Source: Sipunculus nudus
Taxonomy: Eukaryota; Annelida; Sipuncula; Golfingiida; Sipunculidae
Assembly: GCA_026874595.1 (NCBI GenBank)
Contig: CM049321.1
Coordinates: forward strand, 11,378,979-11,442,978
Reading direction: 5' to 3'
DNA length: 64,000 nucleotides
The notes below the pieces were generated by a model. It did no database searches and was not told where the DNA came from. It saw only the letters and a list, made by a program, of their open reading frames with translations. Positions 54,520-64,000 of this stretch are shown here, piece after piece; positions within the stretch are counted from its first letter, which is position 1, and every line of letters starts with the position of its first letter. The translations under genes and the position numbers were made by a program.

Positions 54520-56860
54520 GACCTAAAGAACCGAATCAAATGACTGATGCTAAACTAGCAATCACAAATGAAAAATATATCTGCTTATGAAAATGATAAT
54601 AAATAATACATTGATTGAGACTTGCAACAAAGATAACTTAATGTCATTAAATAGTAAATACCTATGTATGTATACCCCTGTATGCTAATTAAATGTTAAT
54701 TTGCATAAATACACAAACATATGCACATATGTAAGGACTTAAATATCGTCAAACTATCTTGGTTCAGATTAGATTGATTTTTTTAAGTTTCCTTGATATA
54801 TACCTACTTTTCATCCTTAGAATATCCCCAATTAAATCTGCTGTATAGAAATATAATTTCTGTTGTTGGTATGAAAGTATGTGGTAGCTTATTAAGATAC
54901 GTATATATTGCGATATTTTCATTGTATTTACAAAATAATTTTAAATTATGTTTGTTCATTGGTTGACTCGTTGCGAATGATTTATTTTCCAATCCTTAGT
55001 TGTACAGGAAATATATTGTCTTACACCGTAATTGGAACCAGATATACCAGATATATTGAGGATAATGCATAGAGGTGATGACGGAACGATAACTCCAATT
55101 CGTGACACAAGTCAAGTTGAAAACTCCACCGCAAAGGGCATTTATTATATGACTGTGATATTGCTGAACACAGCCGGTGGTCTTATAACATAAAGTCTAT
55201 AAGTGCATGAGGAATTTACAATTAGAAATACAAGTACAATGTATACAAATCAAACCGTATGTCCCGTCTCCAATTAAGCCAGTTGTCGTCATTTTCTTCC
55301 CCAAAGAAGAACTTTTCGAAGGTTGGGCAAACTACGGCCCGGGGCCCACCTGTCGGCCGCGAGGTAAATTGATGCGGTCCGTATACATCCTTGCATGGCT
55401 ACGTTAATTTTTTTGCGGCCCAAGATAATCTAGCATCGAATAATGACTTTACAGGGGTACCTATTTTAAAATCTTATTCTAAGATCATCTTGATAAGGAA
55501 TATATTTTATTTTAATATTCAAATATCATCAACTTATCTCTAATTAACAAGCAGTCAATATATGAATAATACTGTGCATACTCTTTGTTTCAACTTATAT
55601 ATTGTGAACAGACTTACTCACATGCAAATATGAAGTCCCATGTCACACATACCCACTATAACCTACAATAACCTGCGATTACCAGCCACTTTACGGTCAC
55701 GACTTCTCTTTGCCGATCATGTCCGACTGGTTGTAGGAGCTTTGCCTTACGGTTTACAGATGAGGCCACGCTAGGAGCGGTGGTAAGTTGTAGGTGAGAG
55801 ATTTAGGGTCCTGTCTGGCTGCGCTTCATGCAACCGTGCTACTCTCCGTGCGATCACTACCGACTTATCATTCAATGAGAAGAAAAGAAGTTTGATAACT
55901 GCCGCGTGATCGCCCAAGTGATCGTGTAAAACATTAAATAGATATTTGAAAAGATATTTGTGTTTCTCTGTATAACAAACTATTTTATTAAGTTTATTCA
56001 TTAAACATTTGTAAAATACGTTCAGGCATTGTCTCAGGAGTGGTTTGATGTATCCGACTGAAATTTGCATGTCCGTCCATCTTGGATAGCTTTCTCCTAC
56101 ACCACTCGGAACACCTTGACTCATTTGCAGATGATCTCGGGAAACACAAGAATTTTAGGTTTAGGATGTATCTATGGCCTAGGATGTGCCCAATCAATGG
56201 GTATTTTCTGCGCCGGAAGTACAGCGAACAACACCCATGGTTTATATCATAATAGTCCCTAATAAACTTCATCCCGAAGCATTGCTTAAACAATGAAATG
56301 TTGAACATTTGCAAAAATCGTTAAAAAGACTTTTAAAAGCGCGAAAATTAAGGTATTTGATCTTGCTATATGACGTCTCCAGGTATGAGTTTAACTAACG
56401 CCAGAAAAAGCATTCTCTGGCGTCAACTTTATACTCATGCAGTAAAACTAGGCGAAACTAAGTAAGCGAAAAAAAAATTATTCCATAGACATCAATGATA
56501 ATAGCAATCACATACAGAGCGCGTCTCTTTAAATGTTGGTTTGTTTCTGATCGCCCTGGGACGAGGCCTTTACCTTCTCCGCCGAACTGCTTTTTTGGGG
56601 CAATATGGCTGCACCTTTGATACTTCCGAGGTTAAAATACGAATTCGGCCGAAGAATTCTGACTGCTCATACACAAGATAGGTGGCGCTTCCTGCATTTA
56701 TCTCAGGAGCAGAAAGATGTATCGGACTGAATTTTGAATATTCATAGAATATGTAGGATAACAATATCTGATACACATGACTGGTGGTGTCACATATATA
56801 TTAATCTTTAGTTTCGTCCTTGCGCGGGCCTTAGGAAATATGGGCATCTCTGATACCACA
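54520..56860. other. Intergenic with one possible hAT-like scrap
   Basis: Near 55320 the text GGGCAAACTACGGCCCGGGG, later TTTTTTTGCGGCCCAAGAT, resembles ends of hAT-type repeats of other animals; weak. Otherwise no supported feature. Confidence 0.4.
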
Positions 56861-56865
56861 AATCT

Positions 56866-57056
56866 GGGCCTATGTGATCGAAAAATTCGCAAATTGGCGA
56901 ATGCGAGGGGATTAGCGGAAGGTTTGCGAAGGCTCGCAATTTTTTGCGAAGTGTGCTGGAAACCTCTCGCACGTCTCTCGCAATTTTACGATTAATCAGC
57001 CGTTGCGAACACTCGTAACCCACGTTCCATTGACCTTCGGGATATGCCTGTGCCAT
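56866..57056. repeat. TTGCGA-rich element, left copy
   Basis: Begins GGGCCTATGTGATCGAAAAA and carries many TCGCAA/TTGCGA words. Its start is the reverse complement of the end of the 58530-58719 copy. Confidence 0.7.
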
Positions 57057-57059
57057 ATG

Positions 57060-58525
57060 CAGACACGAATATGTTCAAAAGTGATCAATGTATAAGTTGT
57101 TTGATCTTACGTCTTGACGCATCTATATATTAATGCTTAAAGGCCCATGGCTTGTGACTGTACTGTTTATTGAAAGAAGATTAAGGTAACAAAAATGATA
57201 TACAGGTAGAATTATTTCAGACTGGATTTCAGGTTTCAAAGGCACGCGGGATAGAAAATCCAGAAATCATAACTGTCGCTAAGCTGAGACTTTAGAACTA
57301 ATCACTGGCGTTATTTGTACACATCACGATTTTTTTCTTAAAGGCTCGAAGGGTGGGAGAAGGGAGGGGCGTTGAACCCAGGAACTTTCGCTGCGTTTTC
57401 CAACGCCGAATCCGACGCATCTCTGAATTGCATTTTTAATTACATTAATTATCTGAACGCCTTGTAAACATCCACAAAATATAGCTAAACTTGTATATTT
57501 ACACTTTAATAACTGTCATAATCATCATGACTCATTGAGAGAAATACGCTAAATATGTGGTATTTACTCTGTATGATACTTGTATAATGCATTACTCTAA
57601 ATTAACACGATTTATATGCGCACATGCTTCAGTATATTGTTTGGTCGTGCACTTATTGTTATAATATTATACATTATCATATGTTCTATACTGGTTGTTG
57701 AAATTCGGTAAAATTTTTAAATAATTGCAGTGATAATAGAGAAATATATGTTCAAAATCAGGAAAATTTCCAAGGGTTTTATATAATATGATTGTTTTAG
57801 ATATTGCAAAAATCTTATTCATAAAAAAATAAAAATGTAAAAATTAACGTTCATAATTCGCATTTATCTGAAGTGGTATAGATTCATGTAATATAAATTT
57901 GATAATTTAGCAAACTAAGTAATTTTCTGATTTGACACAAGTGTGAACCAATCATGCAGAGAAACACCGACAGAACCGATAGCACCGATGCAAGCACAAG
58001 AGATAATCTTTTAATCAGCTAATTCGTTTCATGGAATACTGTTTATATATAATATAATAATATATATGATATTTAATTTATGTATGATATATATTATTTT
58101 ATAAACGTTCTATACATCAATTGATGTCATTGAAATGGAAACTTAGTTCTGAGACTTCAGATTAATTAATTTTCATTTACAATTAGACAAATATATTTCT
58201 AAGCACTAAGAATTAAATATTTTTCTTAAAATATGCATTTCTTACTTACTATGTATTTTAAGGTTCTCTGTTTAGATATTTAAGATTGAATATGCACAAA
58301 GTATGGCGATTTTGTAAGAGAAGGAATATTTATTTCATAACAATATAGAATAATTATATTTAACATTATTGATATATAAACATACATACATACATATATA
58401 TGCATATAAGGAATATATATATATACACACACCTTAGATTATATGCAAAGAGTATACGAATGTTAAACATTGAATGCTTGTGTTGGTATTAAAACATGAA
58501 GCATTGACCGTGTCTCGGTACTCTG
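57060..58525. other. Intergenic, nothing recognised
   Basis: AT-rich spacer between the two TTGCGA-rich segments; could be the interior of one larger element or simple spacer. Confidence 0.5.
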
Positions 58526-58529
58526 CCCT

Positions 58530-58719
58530 GCATGGTCAGGGCCAAAAGAGGCTACGCAGACCGCTGCGAGAGGTATTTGAAAATCGCAAATTTACGAGAG
58601 CCTGCGCTTTTCAGTCAGTTTGCGAAAGTTTTGATCACATCCAAAATCACTCTGCGAGAGGTTTGCGAAAGGTTTTTGCTCGCAAACACCCTTGCGAGAC
58701 GTTTGATCACATAGGCCCT
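58530..58719. repeat. TTGCGA-rich element, right copy
   Basis: Ends CTTGCGAGACGTTTGATCAC then ATAGGCCC, the inverted form of the left copy's start. Contains GTTTGCGAAAGG and similar words. Confidence 0.7.
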
Positions 58720-59463
58720 GGAGAACTGTCATGTTAGGAGAGTTTCCATGCTCCACTTTATATATGCCTGTGTGATTTGGTGGAAACTTGTATTCGCTTG
58801 TCGACTTCACATACTCTGATTGTAACCGGTGTATGCAACTCACAACGAGTATATTATGTACCAGAATAAGTAAATATTATATCTGACTTAACTAATGTAC
58901 CCAGTTTTCCCGATAAAAAAAAAAAAAAACAAACAAAGACCGGCACATGTTACGAATAATCTGACGCTCACCTGAGTCATTCTCCACACAGAGGCGCCAT
59001 CTGGGTAAGGTAATTAAACTGTCTGGTAGCTTTTTGTTGCAGTGAATGCCATTACGCCAAATATCGAGCAGATTCTCTTTCGAATTCAAGATGATACTGT
59101 TCTGGCACATAGGGCAGATCATTCCCGATGTTATAAAAATGCAGTTTATCGTGACATAAAATTTTTAACCAGTAGATGAACTGCTTTGCTAAAAGAACTG
59201 CTAACGTGGTAATTGTCAATGACTCTTAACAGATGTCACATAAGAGGGATGTTTATGGAGATTCTGAGAAGTAGTTAATTAAATAAAATCAAAATTAGCC
59301 TTAAAAATGAATTTTCTGCAGATTATATTATTTAACACAATACAACATTCAGCAGAGTTGCGTCCGATGTAATTGTATTTGAAGTAGTTGTAATTACAAT
59401 AACTTTTTTGAGTAACTGTAAAATGTTTATTATCTCAAGCTATTAGTTCATTCAGTACAATAA

Positions 59464-59657
59464 CAGAAGCGGATCCAAGCCGGACCCCCCCCCCCCTCCC
59501 CCTTTTTTTCAGCCGCCGCAAAGTTTTTTAAGGGTTTCAAACCAAATATAGCGGCCTGGACCCCCCTTTTTCATACCTGGGAACCTTTTTTTGGGCTTTT
59601 TCATTAGTTCTCGTGGATTGGACGCCGCCCCTTTTCTTATTCCTGGATCCGCCCCTG
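59464..59657. mobile_element. Short TIR element (CAGGGGCGGATCC type), copy 2
   Basis: Left CAGAAGCGGATCCAAGC, right CCTGGATCCGCCCCTG, inverted to each other; interior rich in C and T runs with AAGGGTTTCAAACC, also seen near 52530. Confidence 0.75.
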
Positions 59658-60039
59658 AATAAAATAATAAGTGTACCAGCACAACCATCCTGGCTCATGG
59701 ACTTACTCGCAGTGCTGTAGTCGAGTCCGTGTGCAAGTCCGAATCAAGGCTACTTGAGTCAAAGTCCGAGTCCTTGGGTTTCGAAACCAATAAAATCTCA
59801 ACATTAAAAGAATTTTAAAATATAAATTTCAGATTACAAGAAATATTTTATGTTAGTTAACACGTGTTTTACTTGAATACTTAAATATAACTTTGAGCTC
59901 CCGATAAGAACTAAAGCTTCGTATATACATTCTTTTCCTTGTGATATTCTGTTAGAAGTTGTACATGAACGACTTTGTAGTATGTCACAGAGCTTCCCTT
60001 CTACTGGACATGAGATGAACACCGCATGATTTCTCGAGT

Positions 60040-60362
60040 CTTTATTTCCGAGTCCGAGTACAAGTCCGAGTCCAGGACCCTCGAGTTCAAGGCCGATTCC
60101 AGGACCCTCGAGTACAAGTCCGAGTCCAGGACCTCGAGTACAAGTCCGAGTCCGGGACCCTCGAGTAAAAGTCCGAGTCCAGGACCCTCGAGTCCAAGGT
60201 CGAGACCAGGACCCTCGAGTCCAAGGCCGAGTCCAGGACCCTCGAGTACAAGTCCGCGTCCAGGACCCTCGAGTACAAGTCCGAGTCCAGGACCCTCGGG
60301 TACAAGTCCGAGTCCAGGACCCTCGAGTACAAGGCCGAGTCCGAAAAGTGGACTCGAGTTAG
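60040..60362. repeat. ~27-bp minisatellite (GAGTCCAGGACCCTCGAGTA units)
   Basis: About eleven units of roughly CTCGAGTACAAGTCCGAGTC plus CAGGACC, with small length changes. Both strands give long repetitive ORFs (Pro/Ser-rich or Gly/Leu-rich), an effect of the unit being a multiple of three. A GAGTCCGTGTGCAAGTCCGA fragment at 59723 belongs to the same family. Confidence 0.93.
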
Positions 60363-60364
60363 GA

Positions 60365-62450
60365 CTCAGGTTCACAGAATCACTGTTTTCTCAGATTCAC
60401 GTGGCTTATACGTTGTTATGGTTTCACACAGTGCACCAGACACCTGTTTAATATATTCTAAGACTATGTGATAAGAGGTATAATCTTGCCTGACAGCTCA
60501 CACAAATCTCTGATGCAGTGTTTGTTACTGTCCTATTGTAAATTGCCTTGAGTAGAAACGTTACTGCAAAGGATTGGTTAAGACATAAGTCAGTCGGGTA
60601 CCCTGAATGCCGACATGGCATTAAATGTTTCTTTTAAATTGACAGTTACCACGCGAACGGCCAAGATCCAGTGGCATAACTATAGATTGTGTGCGGTCTG
60701 GGGCGGTCATTGAAATTTCTGCCCCACTGAACAACATTATTAAAGTGGAAACATATGCAACAAAAATATATTCAATATTCTTCGTTATAGGTATTTTGTA
60801 GACAACATAATTATATCATGTTATTTACTGAAAGGACAACCTTCGCCCCACACCGAAGGAAAATTACTTCCTTGCTAATGAAAACCGAAAGATCTGTTTG
60901 ACTTACTTCAAACAAATATGTTTATTGCGCAGTTCACTGGAAAGGATAATCAATAACTGGAGAAAATAACATTATATTGCAGGTTTCTTATTTAAGTGGC
61001 AACGTTATTTCTCGTGTACACACGATATGTGATTAACTTTAAACTAACCATAATAAGACCTTATTTAGTGAGTCACATATGATTGAATTCAGAAACTGAA
61101 CACAAACATCTTGTAACTTATAATTCCATCTCTTTGTTATCTGATATATATATATATATATAAATATATATATATATTTATATATATACCGAATGGAGGA
61201 CCACTGAAATTTTCATTGTTTCCGTCCAAACCTATATAAAAGGACTATACGCGAGTGATGTGATTGGTATAATTGTTAAGTCAATAATGGGTGGAATACC
61301 TGAAATGGGGCCAGTAAGATAAGCCCTCTATATATCGGATTAGAAACCCATAAGTTTTATGAAAATGGAACTCTGCATGTTATGGTTCGGGAAACACAAT
61401 AAAAATTACAAATCCAAACTGAAAAAAATAGCTAAACTTAATTTGTACAGATGAATTTTGAACTTCAACGCTAATATTTTAATATTTTTATTAAGTCATC
61501 TTTAAAAAGATGAGATCTTTAAGGCTTTTGTAATCTAATGTAAACGATTTAACAATTTAATAGCAATTATGTCTTCATACTCTTTTATTTACGATCGATC
61601 TGAAGGGTTGTACGTCCTTAAGGATAATTATATGGGGACGCCATATTTCCGTGCAGCACAAAGTCGTTTGATTGGTACTATTCCGTTATGCACTATTTGG
61701 CCACTGTGCAAGTGGGCGGAGCTTAAATGTCCTTCATAAAAAAAACCTATCGAATACGCCAATATATCCAATGGCAGGGGCAGAGGATGTATCTAATTAA
61801 CGTCAAGAATATAATAAATCTTTACTCTGTGCTGGAGGTTGCGTCAGGGGTTCCTTATATGTTCAATAGATGTCGCCCCTGCTTGGCAGTTACACTTTCT
61901 GTTGTGTGTGATCTGGTGTGTGATGCCAGTTGATGATCCTCGGGCTACATTGGAAATCTTTTTAAATTATATGTTAAAGTTATAAAATTTAGGTCTTAGG
62001 TCTCTTGTTTGCATTTTCACAGATGAATTCTGAGATAATTTTCCCTTGAAGGATTATCACTATTACAATACAATAATGTCAGCATGCAATAATGGTTAAT
62101 CCCCTAATTCATGCAAGTAATCCTTTTTTATAATGTTGAAAAGACCACAACAAGTGTCGCTGCATTGTCACCTAGCATATACATCTTCAACAATTTTGGA
62201 AACAGTTGTATCACGTGATATATCCAAGGAAGCACGTGCACAAATTTCTGTTTATATTTACAATACCGCGTCACGGATATTGCATCTCAAAATAGATCCA
62301 CAGGTTTATCAATATATCAAATATTTTTCACGGACAAATACCTTTTGTTGGTTATATTCAGAATGGATGTTGTCGAAGTACACTCTTTATTTGCTCCATT
62401 TACTTAATTATTGTAATTTAAGCTTCTCAGGCGAACTGACTCGATTTGCA
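60365..62450. other. Intergenic, nothing recognised
   Basis: Contains interrupted (TA)n at 61147-61189 and a 70-bp stretch at 60597-60668 similar to 44959-45030 (GTACCCTGNANGCCGACATG). No supported gene. Confidence 0.5.
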
Positions 62451-62451
62451 T

Positions 62452-62578
62452 GAGACCTAAATTTGACTTTCATAGACAGATCTCTTGCGTGGAGAATGCG
62501 TTATGATAATACTAATATTCGTCGACAGGTGTCACTTCTCCAGTGGGTATAAGCGTCCGTTTCACCCGGCACGTCAGT
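62452..62578. repeat. 127-bp direct duplication, copy 1
   Basis: GAGACCTAAATTTGACTTTC, GACAGATCTCTTG, GGAGAATGCGTTATGA, ATTCGTCGACAGGTGTC and GTCCGTTTCACCCGGCACGT in order; repeated 368 bp further on with about ten differences. Confidence 0.95.
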
Positions 62579-62819
62579 ATAGTTTTCTTTCTTCTTCATC
62601 ATAAAAAGTTTCAGGGCCGTTATTAATATTACTCCACCAATGACTGGATATAAAGATGCACAGTTATACCGTGATATCAGGTAGCAAAATATAGTTCAAG
62701 TGTAGATGCATTTGTAATTTCATTTGCGTTTTCACATAGGCCTACATTTGATCGTTTTCATGGCATTTGCATTTTGCATTATATATTATTAAAGCGTGCT
62801 GTGCGAATGAGTGTTTGCA

Positions 62820-62946
62820 AGAGACCTAAATTGGACTGTCATAGACAGATCTCTTGTGTGGAGAATGCGTTATGATGATACTAATATTCGTCGACAGGTG
62901 TCGCTTTTCCAGTGGGGATAAGCGTCCGTTTCACCCGGCACGTATG
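62820..62946. repeat. 127-bp direct duplication, copy 2
   Basis: Second copy; flanks on both sides differ from copy 1. Confidence 0.95.
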
Positions 62947-63241
62947 TATTCGTATTTGCAGTAAATTTACTTGGAACATTTTAATGCAATGAGTCACATT
63001 TGACCCAAGCACTGCAGTATTATCATCAACGTTTAGAGGATCAAATAGGGGGGGGGGGGGGTAGTTTACTGCTCTGTTTTGGAGTTTAGAGGAAAGAATT
63101 AAGGAGTATCCAGGAAATAAAAAATAACAACGTAGTTCCAATCTGCCTTGAGTCATATTTTAGAGGTAGAGCTAATCTTAACCCCATAACGGGAATTCAA
63201 ATAACAAATATATAATCATGAACACTAACGCATGCACAGAG

Positions 63242-63345
<104 letters not shown>

Positions 63346-63929
63346 TGACAAAGAGAGATAGATAGATAGAGAGAGAGGGAAATGGACAAACACAGAGAGA
63401 ATCAGAGACGACAGATTTTATTGTACTCAAAGAAATTTCTGAAACAATATAAACACCTTAGATCTGGAATCCGGGATCTCACCTACACGTAAATGCATCA
63501 CTTGTGTGCTTGTAACTCGACTCGTTGTTAATATATCTATGGGTGACACCTGCTGGCCATATCAAGGATTAGCTCAATGAACTTTTCTATCTCACATATC
63601 AAAGACGGGAAACCTGATCCTTATTAGACCAGTGATCTTTTTTTCTTACTTTGATTATATGGTGTGAGCGCCAGTTGGGGGACTTAGCTCAGAGTTGAAA
63701 ATATGTGTATTTCAGCTGGTTATCATTTGGTTATAAATCCTCAAGGAATAGTGACTTTTTCATAGTATGTTTTTGTTGGTTTGTCTGTTATCAATTCTAC
63801 CAAAAATGTTATGAATGGATGTAAATTAAACTTGGTAAAAGGGCAGTTGAACATTAAAGAAACCATTAATTAAATTTGGAGGCAATGTGAACCATGCACG
63901 ATAATGTGCTTCAACGGTGGGTTATTTAC
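63346..63929. other. Intergenic or intronic, nothing recognised
   Basis: Lies left of a possible minus-strand exon at the window edge and may be its intron or 3' region. Confidence 0.45.
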
Positions 63930-64000
63930 CATTGTGAGATAGGGCACTGTGATTGTCCTGACCGAAGACCTCGTCCATGTACTCGTAAAAGGGGCCGCAT
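63930..64000 (-). CDS. Possible Myb/SANT-like (trihelix) DNA-binding protein fragment, cut by window edge
   Basis: The minus strand reads CGPFYEYMDEVFGQDNHSAL then SHN. The PFYEYMDEVFG stretch recalls the linker after Myb/SANT-like (MADF/trihelix) domains found in animal and transposon-derived proteins. It either ends at the donor AATG|GTAAAT or runs on two codons to a TAA. Only 23-25 residues are visible, so the call is tentative. Confidence 0.35.

Noticed and set aside
58892-59122. 76-codon minus-strand ORF with CPMC and a good donor (GACTCAG|GTGAGC)
   Set aside because: Could be a real exon, but I recognise no family and no partner exon, so it is not annotated.
60001-60451. Long Pro/Ser-rich and Gly/Leu-rich ORFs on both strands
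   Set aside because: They are the translation of the 27-bp minisatellite; no codon bias or conserved domain.

Overview
This is AT-rich, intron-containing animal nuclear DNA. GT-AG introns, tRNA-derived SINEs, non-LTR retrotransposon remnants, terminal-inverted-repeat (TIR) elements and about twenty (TA)n microsatellites make it clearly eukaryotic. A secreted coiled-coil/fibrinogen-domain gene and the repeat families suggest a marine invertebrate, most likely a lophotrochozoan such as a mollusc. The phylum is inferred, not proven.

Genes. The left third carries the two subunits of the DXP-independent pyridoxal 5'-phosphate (vitamin B6) synthase, arranged head to head. PDX2/SNO (glutaminase) runs on the minus strand: exons 3476-3734 and 2923-3020 are visible and the rest lies beyond position 1. 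PDX1/SNZ (synthase/lyase) runs on the plus strand in nine exons from 4983 to 23043, which join without a break into 318 residues with both catalytic lysines. The start codons are 1,248 bp apart, so the interval is a candidate bidirectional promoter. Most animals are thought to lack this pathway, so an intact intron-rich pair is the main discovery here. The second gene, 47993-49973 minus, encodes a 380-residue secreted protein (signal peptide, coiled coil, C-terminal fibrinogen-related domain) in two exons. A possible Myb/SANT-like exon touches the right edge (63930-64000 minus).

Mobile and repeat DNA. PDX1 intron 1 holds the 3' part of a non-LTR reverse transcriptase (10567-11454 minus). Intron 2 has tRNA-like repeats and a block dense in ATTGGT/ACCAAT. 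Intron 3 holds a 680-bp TIR element lying between two copies of the exon 4 acceptor region, one with a dead start of exon 4. From 24.8 to 47 kb I see mostly decayed elements: LTR-like promoter-bearing repeats, a reverse transcriptase pseudogene split by a TTAA-flanked element, two inverted copies of a 0.3-kb TIR element, a PHD-finger fragment and old degenerate duplications. From 50 to 64 kb there are pentanucleotide and 27-bp tandem arrays, two SINEs, short TIR elements and a spaced 127-bp duplication. No rRNA gene, functional tRNA gene or CRISPR array was seen.

How the genes work together. PDX2 would release ammonia from glutamine and pass it to PDX1, which builds PLP from a pentose phosphate and a triose phosphate. 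The fibrinogen-domain gene is unrelated in function and probably acts outside the cell in recognition.
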